The notes under the pieces are model-generated. The model saw only the letters and a program-made list of their open reading frames with translations. It searched no databases and was not told where the DNA came from. A program made the translations under genes and the position numbers. Shown here piece by piece: positions 1-10,343 of a stretch of 64,000 nucleotides of DNA (the first letter of the stretch is position 1; each line of letters opens with the position of its first letter). The stretch comes from Zopfochytrium polystomum (Eukaryota; Chytridiomycota; Chytridiomycetes; Chytridiales; Chytridiaceae), in NCBI GenBank assembly GCA_025765615.1, contig JAIVFJ010000083.1, forward strand, positions 124,001 through 188,000, given 5' to 3'.

Positions 1-638
1 ACGTTTTCGAGGCGCTGAGCATCATGAGAAAGGTTGCTTACAAAGCGGAGCTCAACACAAATTATACCGACTTCCAGGTGATAGCGGACTCTTTTTTTGA
101 TCGAAGTAGCGCTAACCATCTTATCGCGTCAAAGGTCCGAATGACTCGAAGTATCCCGAAGCCCATCGGAGTATCCGAGTCTATTGCTTCGTCTGCTGTT
201 GTGGCGGCTCGCCAAGTGAATGCAGCTATTATCATTTGCGTCACAGTAAGCAAGGGTGGTTCTTAATCTTTTGACTCAGTTTCGTCCCAGGAATATGGAG
301 GAACCGCCCGCCTCGTCGCAAAGTACAGGCCCCAAATCCCCGTAATTGCGGCGACTTTGGTGAAACAAACGGCCCGACAACTTGCTACTACATTTGGTCT
401 TGTCCCGTACCACCACACGGACGACGCAGAAAACGTTATTCCCGAGACAGTCCGTGGGTTATCAAGTTCCGATGACATCAAATGATTGTTCTCACTCGAA
501 GCAACTTTAGGCTTCGCTGCTTCGCTTGGTCTTTGTAAGCCTGGTGACATTGCCGTCATCACCTCGGGTCAGTCCATCGGTTTTCTGGAGGGAACAACGA
601 CCAAGATGCAACTGTACACTGTCCCTGCCTTCCAGTGA
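1..638 (+). pseudogene. Pyruvate kinase, 3' end, with in-frame stop
   Basis: Pyruvate kinase turns phosphoenolpyruvate and ADP into pyruvate and ATP in glycolysis. The frame is open from the window edge and covers the C-terminal domain: a segment like VFEALSIMRKV, then SESIASSAVVAARQVNA. A GT-AG intron at about 256-300 follows, then EYGGTARLVAKYRPQIPV, the family's ARxxxKxRP-type motif. The last conserved part, GLCKPGDIAVI, is in the same frame, but a TGA at 483-485 interrupts it about 20 codons earlier; the frame closes at TGA 636-638. The stop could be a real inactivation (for example CGA to TGA), an undetected splice, or a base error. The N-terminal barrel lies outside the window. Family call is firm; pseudogene status is an inference from the stop and the transposon-rich surroundings. 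Confidence 0.75.
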
Positions 639-1725
639 TGCAAGGATGCCCTCGTATGTTTTTTGGGTCTCGATTGAGCAGCCTGCAGTGGCTGAAATGG
701 TGCAATCTTCGAACCGGCAGAGACAAAGAATGAAATACAGCACAAGGTCAATGACAACCAATTTACTTCTTGTGGGAGGGAGTCAATCCAGAACTTTCTT
801 TTGTATCAGCAGGAAACATAAACTGCTTTTGAAGGGGAACCTGCAAATGCAGTAAGAGTTAGATATTTATTGTAGCCCCCTAAAATAATGTCAGCAATGG
901 TTGCAAACATCACCCTGATGACAGTGTTCAGCCATCATTCTTGATATGTTGTAGCCCTTCCATTTCTGCAAATCAGGCGCCCAGCCTCCCCTAAATGTGC
1001 CAAAGAAACCTGGAATTAGGCATACTGGGAGATGCAATTAACCACCTCTGATCACATAGAATTGCCTTGGCTGGTCTTTCCTCGATACTTTCAAAGCACT
1101 GGCTGGTAACTTTTTTTCCAGGGATAAACGAACACAACCAGCCCAGTTGAATGTGTTGAATCAATGATGAAAGCAGGCAAATTTGATCCATATTGTCATG
1201 AGACTGGTGAACTTTCAAAAGCTCGTCAAGCAATCCAAAGCTGAAGAGTTCACCCCCACAGGATGTATTTGATCTTGTTTGGAATGATGAAGTGCAGAAT
1301 ATGATTGTATTTCGTACAAACATGAACTGGATTGCCAAAAGAATGGAAAAACTGTTGTTGGACTCAGCTGACACCACGCCGTGCGCACTGCGCAGCCCAA
1401 GCCTCGCAGACGTGTCCAATTACAAACTAGAACATATCTGCAACTTGGTGATACAGTAAGGGAGCTAAGGTGCCTCCGCAGACTTGCTTAAAGGCATGTG
1501 CTAACTTCGCTAAAAGCTGGATAAAAGCAAAACACTGGCGAGGAATCGGACTCCAGCAGGTAGTGCACACACGTACTTGCGCACTATTGTATCTGAACAT
1601 ATCTACACTGTATGTCCGCTACTTACAGCAATTTCCCTAAAACTTTGGGGAACTGACTTGTTTCCTGGTCCTTTTCGAGGTTTTTTCGAGTCGAATGTCG
1701 ACTTGATTCCGATTTCAATACAAGT
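639..1725. other. Unassigned stretch beside the copia element
   Basis: About 1.1 kb between the pyruvate kinase remnant and the copia-like element. The longest frame is 142 codons on the minus strand (991-1419), with no motif I recognise. The plus strand shows broken frames with several stops between protein-like segments (about 1250-1440), which suggests a decayed transposon or gene. No function is assigned. Confidence 0.4.
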
Positions 1726-1747
1726 TGTTAGGCGGAACTGACTGGTT
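1726..1747 (+). repeat. Terminal inverted repeat, left end of copia-like element
   Basis: Twenty-two bases beginning TGTTAGGC that recur inverted at 7330-7351 with a single mismatch at base 9. The TG...CA ends fit an LTR retroelement, but inverted identity this long is unusual for copia LTR ends. Confidence 0.7.
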
Positions 1748-2096
1748 AGTGTAAACAGTCTACTCTGAGTGAGTGAGTGGAAGGAGTGAATGAAGTGGAG
1801 ATGTGTGTTTAGGGTGGTCCTTCTCCCCAACTTGGAGAGAAAGAGAAAAACTCTGTTTTGAATTATTGATATATAATGATGATATGCATGCTATAATAGT
1901 CGCTAGGGTGTGACTGGCACAGGGTAAAAACCTCTCCTATATTATCTGCTTGAGCGGAGGAGGAGGAAAACTGTTGACACCGGGTTTCCATTACACTGAA
2001 TACTCGGAGTATTTGTCATCAGCGCAAGCCAGCACCCAGGTCTGCATTGGCAGTGGCTTGCTCTCCCATGGGCATCGTGAGAACGATAACTGACAG
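1748..2096 (-). repeat. Non-coding left arm (LTR-like) of copia-like element
   Basis: A/T-rich non-coding DNA downstream of the pol stop (2097-2099). It is homologous to 7875-8191, which lies in the opposite orientation, and includes a shared palindromic-looking stretch near TATATATCAATAATTC. It may be the body of a 3' LTR. No second copy exists at the gag end of this element. Confidence 0.6.
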
Positions 2097-3634
2097 TCAC
2101 AAAAGGGTGTTCGAAAGGTCAGAGCAGGGTTGGAGGCCAAGTAGTGAGGTCAGTCGCTGGTGCTGACACGTCGAGAGTGGTTTTGTGAGAATGTCTGCAA
2201 TCTGGTCGCTGGTTGGTATGTAGTGTACAGTGATTTCTCCAGTGGCTACGCCTTGTCAGAGGAAATGAGCATGTATGTCAATGTGTTTTGTGCGAGCATG
2301 TGTGAGAGGGTTGAGCACTAGTGCGATTGCAGATTGATTGTCCTCAAGGATTGGTAGTGGCTGCTGTGCGGGGAGTTGCAACTCTGATAATACGACTAAG
2401 AACCATTGTGCTTCTTGGAAGGCTTCAGAGAGTGAGTAGTATTCTGCTTCCGTGGAGGATAGCGATTCTTGATGTTTTTTGCATGAGACCCAAGAGACAG
2501 CAGCGCCCATGAGGAAAAAGACACATCCAGTGCGTGACGTGTGGTCTCCAGGTTCACCCCCATAGGATGCATCAGCGTATGCAGCTGGTTCAAGGTGTCA
2601 TTTGTGAAGAGCCGTAGCGGCTTGTGGCTTTGCCTTTAGAATAATCCGTAGTCCCAGGTGCCTCAGAGGTAACGAAGCAGGCGGTAGAGTGCATTGCAAT
2701 GGCACTGGCGTGGCTTCAGTTGGAACTGGGAGAGTACATTTGTTGCAAATGCGATATCTGGTCAAGTTTGTGTTGCGAGGTATTGAATTTTCATGAGTGT
2801 GGATTGATACCAGCTTGAGTTGATCTCGCTGAGTTCGATTGATGTTTCGTCATGCATAAAGGTGATTGACATTGGAGTTGATACAATATCAAGGTTGTCC
2901 CACATTTTCTCTTCAGTGAGAATTGTCCTGGTGTATTCGTCTAGGCCCATCCAAATGCCTTCAGTGTTGCGCTCAAGGTGGATGTGAATCACTTGGCTGA
3001 CAGTGGTTTCCTTGAGGGACATGCTGTACTCAGTGCAAAAAGCATCCTCAATTTTTGCGACAAGAGCTGGGGTCTTGGCCATGACATTGATGTCATCGAC
3101 AAAGACAAAGATGATTTCAAACGTTTGTTGCTGAGAGTCTACTCGAAAGAAGAGGCAGGGCTCAGCAAGAGATTGATTGAAGCTGAGTTTCTGGATAATG
3201 AACTTGCAAAGGGTGAGGAACCAGTTTCGTCCAGATTGATGGAGTCCATAGAGGCTCTTGAGGAGTTTGCAGAATAGTTTCTTTCCATCTGGAGTGAATC
3301 GCTTGTGGCCGCGTTTGGTGTTTCCACATGCGACAAGGCAAGCTTTCCATTGCTTCAGCCAGCCAAAGGGGTCGAGCTTGTAGGCATAAACCCATTTGCA
3401 GAACATTGCGCGTTCGCCAGGAGGATGAACTGCCCATTCCCAGACCTTGTGCTCGTCCATGAGAGAGTGAAGCTCCTCAAGCTCAGATGCAGTCCATTCT
3501 TTGTTAGAGTCTGATGCGTGGGCTTCCTTGTGGGAACGTGGCACTGGTGGGAGTTGTGATTGGTGGATTGGTTCTTTAGGGAAGCGCTTTGGGAAGCATG
3601 GTTCTGGTTTAGCTGATGCAAGGTAGAGTCGCAA
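2097..3634 (-). pseudogene. Copia reverse transcriptase and RNase H, decayed
   Basis: Read on the minus strand this is the 3' part of pol. It shows the RT entry segment around FCKWVYAYKLD, the LKSLYGLHQSGRNW motif, the catalytic FVDD box (FVFVDDINV) and then the RNase H segment SLSSTEAEYYSLSEA with HARTKHIDI. A last fragment with the family ending DQIADILTKPL leads to a stop at 2097-2099. RT lacks the stretch that normally carries the first catalytic aspartate (between the KACLVA segment and the YGL segment), so it cannot be active. Several frameshifts separate RT from RNase H. Remnant of a retrotransposon polyprotein. Confidence 0.8.
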
Positions 3635-3786
3635 GAGATGGCGAGTGATTGTTCGATTTGCAAGTAGCTTGTGAAGTCCAGTTGGTGCATCTTTGATGTT
3701 GACAATGACAGATGGTGGAAGTCGTGATTCAATGACAGGTTCCAGTTCAGTGTTGATGGATGCTGCTGCGCGGTCTGGCGTTGGAG

Positions 3787-5477
3787 CTAGGCTCTCCTCA
3801 GGTTTGTCTTCATCTTCGCCCAGGACGACAGCGAATGTGTCAGGGTTTCAACCATAGTCGTCATCGTCATTATCGTCTTCCATATCTTGGGGAAGAGTTG
3901 GAGGTTGATCTGAGGAGTTTGTTGATGATGATGGCAGCTGTCCCCCCTGCCCTGGGGAGCCTGGCGCAGTTGCTGGCGAGTACGAGTGGAGGGAGCACTG
4001 TCAGGAGGAGAGTTGGATAATCGACAGTAAGAGTCAAGTGGTGGCTCAACAGGCTCGAAAGAAGGAGAGTCGTCAGTTTCAGGAAAATCTGTAAAATTAT
4101 CAGAGAGAAAAGTTAAGAAATCAGAATTAAGAGATTGAAGCTTAGCGTCACTGTGGACAAGGCCAGGAAAGACATGCTCATGCAAGTTATAGTGGCGTGT
4201 CTGAAGAATAGTCCGTGCAGTAAAGTCGTAGCTGAGGGCAATAGACTCGCTGTCTGTGCCAAAACCCAAGAAGAGTCCAAGTGAGGCCTGAGGAGAGAAC
4301 TTGGTCTTGTGTGAGTTTGCAGGTTCTGTATACTCATTGTTGATTGTGACAGTGAGGCAACCAAAAATTCCAAGGTGGCATAGGTTGGGTTTTTGGCCTT
4401 GGTAATATTCAAATGGAATTCGACCAGTGCGAGTGTGTTGCACACGATTGCACAGGAATGAAGCATGGCGTATTGCGTAGGACCAGAAGAACCACGGAAG
4501 CTGAGCTTCAATCAGGAGACAGGAAGCAATGTGGGTGATGACCTTGATGGCATTTTCTGCAACACCATCACCCTCCTTGACATAAGGGACAGAAGGCTGA
4601 AAGACGATGGGGGGTTTGTGGTTGATACAGTAGGCCTCAAATTGCTGAGTGTTAAGACCGAGGTTGTCTGCCTGTACAAATAGAGTTTGACGAGTGGGGA
4701 AGAGTTGCTCTTCAAAATCAATGCGATCAATTATCCTTTGGGTGACGCCTGCTGTGCAAGCGACAGTGTTGACCCAAGTATAGCCTGTGGTGTAGTCGAC
4801 AATAACTTCAAAGTAGTTGGAACCTTCAAGAGAATGTGTACTGATCTTTCCAGTTTGGTCGGTAAACAGCATCTGCAGTGGGGCAAAATCAAAGCGAGGT
4901 TTGGCCATGAGGTGTTGCCGGCGCATCTTTGCCATATCGCAAATGAGGCAAGGCTCACGTGTTGTTGGTGGCGGAGCAGGAGCACCGTCGACATCACCAG
5001 ACTTGAGAGTGTCACGTACTTGCTCTCAGTGGATGTGGCCAAAACGTCAGTGCCATAGGTTGCGTGCAGTTGCTGGTGATGCGTAGGCAATGGGCTCAAC
5101 TGAAATTTTCCTCTGCGCAGCTGGGTGTTGGACTGGAATGAGATAGTAAAGGCTGTCACGTCGTTGGCCAATCTTGATGATGTGTTGTGATGCAAGTGCA
5201 GCAAGATCAAGAAGAACTTGAGTGAATAGCATCCCAGCAGTTGGGTCTTGGAGGACATGTGACAAAGAGAGGAGCGGTTCCTTGAGTGGTGGGACATGAA
5301 GCACATTGCAGAGCACCACATCAAAACCAGGAAAAGTGAGAGTGACAGACGAATTCCTTCGATGCAGCATTCATGGTCATCTGCTAGGCGGGCATGGTGT
5401 TCGGTTTCAAATTGTTGGTACTCAGTGAATTGTTCCCGTTGTGGGATCATTGTGGGTACAGCTCCAGAATCAATCAT
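3787..5477 (-). pseudogene. Copia protease and integrase, decayed
   Basis: The upstream (minus-strand) end carries the aspartic protease signature MIDSGA at about 5477, followed in shifted frames by a segment with HVPPLKEPLLSLSHV, typical of copia proteases. A pre-integrase zinc-binding segment ending CLICDMAKMRR leads into the integrase core (3787-4935). Its catalytic triad positions are readable as FTDQTG, VQADNLG and GVAENAIK, so D, D and E are retained. The order protease then integrase before RT separates copia from gypsy elements. Frameshifts near 4940-5060 and 5300 break the polyprotein. The adjoining solo LTR begins ten bases from the protease start. Confidence 0.8.
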
Positions 5478-5486
5478 GTATGGAAG

Positions 5487-5795
5487 TGTTATGAATCACC
5501 CTCTGGAAACCTCTAGAACCTTCTAGAACATTCCTTCATGGAACCTTGTGGAACCTTCTGGAACCTTCTTTGCTTTCCTGACTTGTCTTGTTGTCATTGG
5601 TATCATTGGTATCATTGTATTACTAATTGCTCTTTCTGGAACTTTCTTTGAGTCTTGACAAGGAAGACTCTCAAAAAGTATAAAAGGGGGATGGGGGGAC
5701 CTGTCCCATCCCTCAAGTGAATTATTGTTTCCAATACAATCATCACTCCTCTCAGTTCCTTATCTGCCTTGTCCTGTCCTGCCCTGTTCCTGACA
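5487..5795 (+). repeat. Solo gypsy LTR (309 bp), target duplication GGAAG
   Basis: A 309-bp LTR starting TGTTATGAATCACC and ending CCTGACA, flanked on both sides by GGAAG (5482-5486 and 5796-5800), so insertion was real and internal DNA was later lost by LTR-LTR recombination. By eye it differs by only a few bases from the LTR at 8439-8747 (inverted relative to it). It has a TATAAAAG box about 36 bp before AAGTGAATTAT, the inferred RNA start. It lies between the gag-like and protease parts of the minus-strand copia-like element, so it inserted after that element. Confidence 0.92.
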
Positions 5796-5841
5796 GGAAG
5801 AGAGGCTATGCCTGTGTGTGATGTGCTCACTGTTGCAGTGT

Positions 5842-7294
5842 TCACAAAGAATAGAAGTGAGAGGGGCCATTTATTTGAGAAGAAGAAGAAACAGATGGCC
5901 CTCCTGTAGCAGGTTGAGGGTGAAATCCAGAGAAAGGAACAAGAGTTGCTTGTGGTACAGCCACAGTTGCTGAGGCTGAAGCATGGTTTGGTTGAGCTGG
6001 TGTGAAGTGCTGCGCTTGGAGCCTGGCTGAGATGGCATTGGCTTGGCGCATGTGCAGGCAGTGCTCAGATTTGTGTGTGTGTGTGTTGGTGGCCAAGTTT
6101 GGAATCTCTGCACAGACCTTGCACCCGGTGCCTTCAACTCTTCCAAGACGTCGATGGATTGAGGTAGCCTTTGGCTCCAGCCTATGGGTGACTCCTGGCT
6201 TGCGGCAGTCACGACAGTCCCTTTCCATGTGAACATATGCCTTGTGGTAACCACACCAGTAGCGTGGCCTATCCCCACGACAAGGGGAGCGAGAGCGGTT
6301 GTGGTTGTCATGGATGTTGTGACCCATGTTGTCATCGTTCCTGTAGTTGCTTCCTTGGCAATAGTTTCGTTCTGCTTGCTCAAGGTCATTGCGGCCTCCT
6401 TGGATGCGGTCACCTTGGTGGCGTCTATCCTTGCGATCGTCATGGTTGTCACTGTGGTTGTTGCCCACTTGACACCAGTTGCGGTTGTTGCGGCGGTTCC
6501 TGCGGTCTTCCTCTTCATCTGCCTCAAGGGCAGTCAAGACAGCAGTAAGTCTGTAGATCGTTGAAGCAGGCATCATTGTTTCGAAGTGCTGCCACAAATG
6601 GTCCAAAACGACTATGAGCTGAGCTGCATGTGAGGTCTGTGTGCAGTTTGCTCTGCAGTTTGCGTACAAACTCATCAAGTCTGTTCTGGCCATGACCTTG
6701 GATGAATAGTCGCTGAAGTCGCTCAATCTCGCGCACATAAGAATTCAGATCTTGGTAATGCAAGGGGCTTTGCGTGTCTGTGCAAAGCTGCAGCCCTGAC
6801 CATCTGTTTTCAAAATCATCAATCGAGCTGGATGGGTGGGCATTGTTGAATGTTTGGTGAATGGCAGACACACAGTCTCGATAGAGGTGAATGTTGCAGC
6901 AGAGCTCAAACAAGTGTGAGGTCTCTGGAAGCCTGATCATCAAAGCTGACTGAGCTGTTTCATTCTCCTTGATGAAGGTGGCATGCATCTTCAGCATGGC
7001 ATTCATGAACTCTGATGAAGTCATGATGTGATGCTGAATCCGGTACTTGACAGTTGCTTCGACAGCCACAACTGGTCCAGCATTAGCTTGCTCAGCGACA
7101 GTTGGTACATAGAGATAGTTTGGTGAGAGTGTTTCACCAGCCTTCAGCTCTGGTGTACTGTGCCCACCATTTCGACAGTGCAACCAGAAATGCCATCTGT
7201 CCCACTGATCCTCAGGTAGGTGTGTGATGTACGTATGGTTGTTGCAGAAAGGTCTCTCAAGAGGGAATAGGTCCGTCTGCGTTAGGTCAGTCAC
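5842..7294 (-). pseudogene. Gag-like ORFs of the copia-like element
   Basis: Two minus-strand frames, 6524-7294 and 5842-6738, together make the 5' part of the element. The first looks like a capsid precursor with no clear motif (helical, ending in a segment with LNSYVREIERLQRLF). The second carries an Arg/Asn/Asp-rich stretch and a Cys/His cluster reading roughly CGYHKAYVHMERDC, a degenerate zinc knuckle, as expected for a nucleocapsid. A frameshift near 6600 separates them. The first frame opens with GTG, so the true start is unclear. Assignment rests on position upstream of the protease and the knuckle-like motif. Confidence 0.6.
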
Positions 7295-7329
7295 AATAGG
7301 TTCGGGTCCGTCTTGTGCCTCTTGCTGCG

Positions 7330-7351
7330 AACCAGTCAGTTCTGCCTAACA
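7330..7351 (-). repeat. Terminal inverted repeat, right end of copia-like element
   Basis: Mirror of 1726-1747 with one mismatch. Read on the minus strand it continues into about 45 bases of leader shared with 7816-7874, then directly into the gag-like frame. The 9-bp word CAGTCACAA at 7288-7296 recurs at 2094-2102, at the pol/left-arm junction. Confidence 0.7.
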
Positions 7352-7815
7352 GGAGGAAAATGACCTTGCTGTGGGTCAGAAAGTTTGGCTTCTGAGGAAG
7401 AACTTACTTGCAGACCAAAGACCAAGTCCCAAGCAAGACAACCTCAAGTTGGAACGTTTCAAGATCTTGGAGCAAATCAACCAGTCCGCATCCATGAAGA
7501 TCCACCCAGTTTTCCATGTCAGCCTTTTGGAGAAGTTTGCGGCCAACTCCATTCCAGGCAGAGTCGTTCCTCCTCCTCCTCCAGTTGAGGTAGGAGGTGA
7601 AGAGGAATTTGAGGTTGAACAAATCTTGAATGCCAAGTGGTTTGGAAGGACACTCAAGTCCTTGATAAGTGGAAGGTTACTCAGATGCTGACAACACCTG
7701 GAAACCTGAGTCAAACCTCACTCACTGCCAAGACCTTCTGCTCAAGTTCAAGACCAGGTACCCCACCAAGTTGCAGAAGAGGCCTAAATGGGGGGAGATG
7801 ATGTTATGAATCACC
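7352..7815 (+). mobile_element. Gypsy 3' fragment (integrase C-terminus, chromodomain, LTR start)
   Basis: Plus-strand remnant of the same gypsy family as 8439-11530. It encodes a [11 protein letters not shown] segment (integrase C-terminal module), then [15 protein letters not shown] and the start of a chromodomain ([17 protein letters not shown]), with frameshifts. It then runs through the purine-rich GGGGGAGATGA into the first 14 bases of the LTR (7802-7815), where it stops abruptly against copia-derived DNA. Its left edge abuts the inverted repeat of the copia-like element. Unlike the compact gypsy element it keeps the sequence upstream of RKNL, which reveals the deletion junction of the latter. 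Confidence 0.85.
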
Positions 7816-8191
7816 GGCAGAAATGACCGGTTAGCATCAAGAGGCACAAGACAGACCTGAACCTATTGTTACTGTCAGTTATCATTCTCACAATGCCCAT
7901 GGGGAGAGCAAGCCATGGCCAATGTAGACCCAGGCACTGGCTTGCACTGTTGACAAATAGTCTGAGTATTAAGTGGAACGGAAACCTGGTGTTAACAGTT
8001 TTCCTCCTCCTCTGCTCAAGCAGAAATATAGGAGAGGTTTTTTACCCTGTGCTGGTCATGCTCACCTAGTGACTATTATAGCATGCAAATCATCAATATA
8101 TATCAATAATTCATAGCAGAGTTTTTCTCTTTCTCTCCAAGTTGGGGAGAAGGACCACTCCTTCCACTCACTCACTCAGAGTAGACTGTTT
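7816..8191 (+). mobile_element. MITE-like deletion derivative of the copia-like element
   Basis: About 376 bp made of the first ~60 bases of the copia-like element's gag end (GGCAGAAATGACCGG onward) joined directly to its non-coding left arm (from CTGTCAGTTATC). The joint lies at TTGTTACTG (7866-7874), matching the 9-bp word that flanks the coding region of the full element with one mismatch, as expected for deletion between short direct repeats. The outer bases of both ends are missing here. It encodes nothing. Confidence 0.65.
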
Positions 8192-8438
8192 GCAGGGAAA
8201 CCCCTGGCGCAAAGGAAACTGTAAAGACGATAGTAGTAAAAGCGGGCCCTTTAACATTAGCTGCAAATATACTTTGATCCTCGGTGTAGTCTCACAAGAG
8301 CACCAGCTCTCCATCTACTTTGGCAACAAAGGCTGCTTTGCTCTTTACAAGAAAAGGGCTCACACTCTATACAAGCTTTCTCGCTCCACTCCGCTGCAAA
8401 GTCTGTTGGTGCCCTTTCAACACATCAGGTGCAATCAC
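8192..8438. other. Unassigned target DNA of the gypsy element (left part)
   Basis: Non-repeat DNA up to the ATCAC target site (8434-8438). Taken together with 11536-12020 it forms the pre-insertion site. Frames of 70-100 codons run across the joint in more than one phase, with no motif I recognise. Confidence 0.35.
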
Positions 8439-8747
8439 TGTCAGGAACAGGGCAGGACAGGACAAGGCAGACAAGGAACTGAGAGGAGTGATGATTGTAT
8501 TGGAAACAATAATTCACTTGAGGGATGGGACAGGTCCCCCCATCCCCCTTTTATACTTTTTGAGAGTCTTCCTTGTCAAGACTCAAAGAAAGTTCCAGAA
8601 AGAGCAATTAGTAATACAATGATACCAATGATACCAATGACAACAAGACAAGTCAGGAAAGCAAAGAAGGTTCCAGAAGGTTCCACAAGGTTCCATGAAG
8701 GAATGTTCTAGAAGGTTCCAGAGGTTTCCAGAGGGTGATTCATAACA
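8439..8747 (-). repeat. 3' LTR of compact gypsy element
   Basis: 309 bp, TG...CA ends, TATAAAAG promoter box on the minus strand. A tract on the minus strand reading AAAAGGGGGAGATGA (8748-8762) lies directly upstream and is the likely polypurine tract for plus-strand priming. Confidence 0.95.
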
Positions 8748-10343
8748 TCATCTCCCCCTTTTAGGCCTCTTCTGCAACTTGGTGGGGTACCTGGTCTTGA
8801 ACTTGAGCAGAAGGTCTTGGCAGTGAGTGAGGTTTGACTCAGGTTCCCAGGTGTTGTCAGTATCTGAGTAACCTTTCCACTTAACAAGGAACTTGAGTGT
8901 CCTTCCAAACCACTTGGCATCCAAGATTTGTTCAACCTCAAATTCCTCTTCACCTCCTACCTCAACTGGAGGAGGAGGAGGAACAACTCTGCCTGGAATG
9001 GAATTGGCCACAAACTTCTCCAAAAGGCTGACATGGAAAACTGGGTGGATCTTCATGGATGCAGGGAGATCCAGCTTGAAGGTGACTGGATTGATTTGCT
9101 CCAAGATCTTGAAGGGTCCCAACTTGAGGTTGTCTTGCTTGGGACTTGGTCTTTTGGTCTGCAAGTTCTTCCTCATGCCCGGCCAGTAAAAGTCTCTGGA
9201 AACAAGCTCATATGTCTTGTGCTCTCCTGGGTGTCCAGCTGTTGCTGCATCATGCCTTGTCTTGAGTATCTCAAGTTTTTCCTCTTCTTGGCTGATTTGA
9301 ATCTTGTGAGGCTTGGGGTCCTTGGAAATAGCATAGGCCCACACACTGTCAGGAAGCAGTGAAAGGTGTGTCTTGGATGGTGGGGTGAAACCATCTCCCC
9401 CTTCAGGTGCAAGGTCTGTCCTTCTGTGCTCATCAGCAGTGGGGCTTGAATTGTTGACTGGGAACTGTGATTCTTGAATCTTTGACTGAGGGTTCTGTTC
9501 TTGGCAAAGACTGTGAGCTGTGGAGCTTGAATCTTGAATTTGGACTGTGAACTGTGGTACTTGAATCTTTGACTGTGGGTTCTGTGAACTACAGACTTGG
9601 CCATGACTGTGAGCTCTATGAGCTGTCCTGGAATCTTGACTATGAACTGTGAACTGTGAAACTTGAATCTTGGCTGGGATCTGTGAGCTGCAGGCTGATA
9701 CTGGAGCTGTCATTTGTCGTTGACCTTGGATACTAGGCTGAGAACCTTGAATCAGGGACTTGAGAGCATGAGACTTGGAGGCTTGACTTGAGTTTTGGGT
9801 GACTGTTCCAATTGGTGGAGGTTGGACTTGACCAGTGACCCAATCAATGGCAGGGTTCTGGGCTTGCAGCCATGGTAATCCCAGGATGACAGAGAATGTG
9901 GGTGAGCCAAGATCCAATACTTCCAGGTTGACCATGGATGGTGGAAAGTCTTGGATGTGGAGGTTCAGCTTGGTTTCATGGCTGATTTCCTTTAACAGAG
10001 CATGATTGGCAAAGTGGACCTTGAGGGGTGTCGATTTCTTGATGGTGGGAATGGCACAAGACTTGACAAGGGTGGCATCAATGATGTTGCAGGATGATCC
10101 AGAGTCGACAAGGGCCTTGGTTGTGATGGTTGACTTGGGTGAGAGTTGAATCTTGACATCCATGGTGAGTTGGTGGGGCTTGGAATCTGAGGTGTTTGTG
10201 GTGCTGGTGGTGGTGATGAAACAGGGGCAGCTTGGAGGAAGGTCCAGGGAATTGCCCCTCAGTGAGCCTGGACCTGGGAGTTTGGGTGCTTCTTCCTTGG
10301 GCAGTCCTTGACAGTGTGTTCCTTGGAGCCACAGTAGAAACAC
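8748..10343 (-). CDS. Gypsy protease - zinc finger - chromodomain ORF (RT and integrase core deleted)
   Basis: An open frame of about 531 codons. In order: the retropepsin signature ALVDSGSSCNII near residue 80 with the later LGLPWLQ segment; a long Gln/Ser-rich repeat region with recurring KIQVPQFTV-like units; an integrase H2C2 zinc finger (residues about 345-385: H...H, ending RDFYWPGM without the final Cys pair visible); a sudden jump at MRKNL into the integrase C-terminal module [15 protein letters not shown]; and a chromodomain ([31 protein letters not shown]) with its aromatic residues. In full-length relatives RT, RNase H and the DDE core lie between WPGM and RKNL or before the finger. 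It overlaps gag by about 85 bases in another frame, so expression by frameshifting is likely. It could supply a targeting or decoy protein; that is inference. Confidence 0.85.
   Translation of the reverse strand: MFLLWLQGTHCQGLPKEEAPKLPGPGSLRGNSLDLPPSCPCFITTTSTTNTSDSKPHQLTMDVKIQLSPKSTITTKALVDSGSSCNIIDATLVKSCAIPTIKKSTPLKVHFANHALLKEISHETKLNLHIQDFPPSMVNLEVLDLGSPTFSVILGLPWLQAQNPAIDWVTGQVQPPPIGTVTQNSSQASKSHALKSLIQGSQPSIQGQRQMTAPVSACSSQIPAKIQVSQFTVHSQDSRTAHRAHSHGQVCSSQNPQSKIQVPQFTVQIQDSSSTAHSLCQEQNPQSKIQESQFPVNNSSPTADEHRRTDLAPEGGDGFTPPSKTHLSLLPDSVWAYAISKDPKPHKIQISQEEEKLEILKTRHDAATAGHPGEHKTYELVSRDFYWPGMRKNLQTKRPSPKQDNLKLGPFKILEQINPVTFKLDLPASMKIHPVFHVSLLEKFVANSIPGRVVPPPPPVEVGGEEEFEVEQILDAKWFGRTLKFLVKWKGYSDTDNTWEPESNLTHCQDLLLKFKTRYPTKLQKRPKRGR

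Larger units (their letters stand above)
1726..7351 (-). mobile_element. Decayed copia-like (Ty1/copia) element, bounded by inverted repeats
   Basis: On the minus strand the order is gag-like, protease, integrase, reverse transcriptase and RNase H, which is the Ty1/copia order. The outermost 22 bases are an inverted repeat, not a direct repeat: the left end begins TGTTAGGCGGAACTG and the right end, read on the minus strand, begins TGTTAGGCAGAACTG, with one mismatch over 22. No long direct repeat joins the two ends. The left end holds about 370 non-coding bases (1726-2096) that have no counterpart on the right, so the gag-side LTR is either lost or never existed. Reading frames are broken repeatedly, and a solo gypsy LTR sits inside. 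The 5-bp flanks (caagt and ggagg) do not match, so no target duplication is visible. Confidence 0.75.

Noticed and set aside
483..485. Reassigned TGA codon (Trp or selenocysteine) in pyruvate kinase
   Set aside because: Other genes in the window end with TGA and none uses it internally; pyruvate kinase has no known recoding.
991..1419. 142-codon minus-strand ORF
   Set aside because: No motif, start codon or neighbouring exon supports it; the opposite strand also shows protein-like but broken text.
6184..6564. Cys- and Gly-rich plus-strand frames opposite gag
   Set aside because: Antisense shadows of the Arg/Asn/Asp-rich nucleocapsid region.
8142..8711. 189-codon plus-strand ORF crossing the gypsy LTR
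   Set aside because: It runs across the boundary between the MITE-like copy, target DNA and the LTR, so it is a chance frame.
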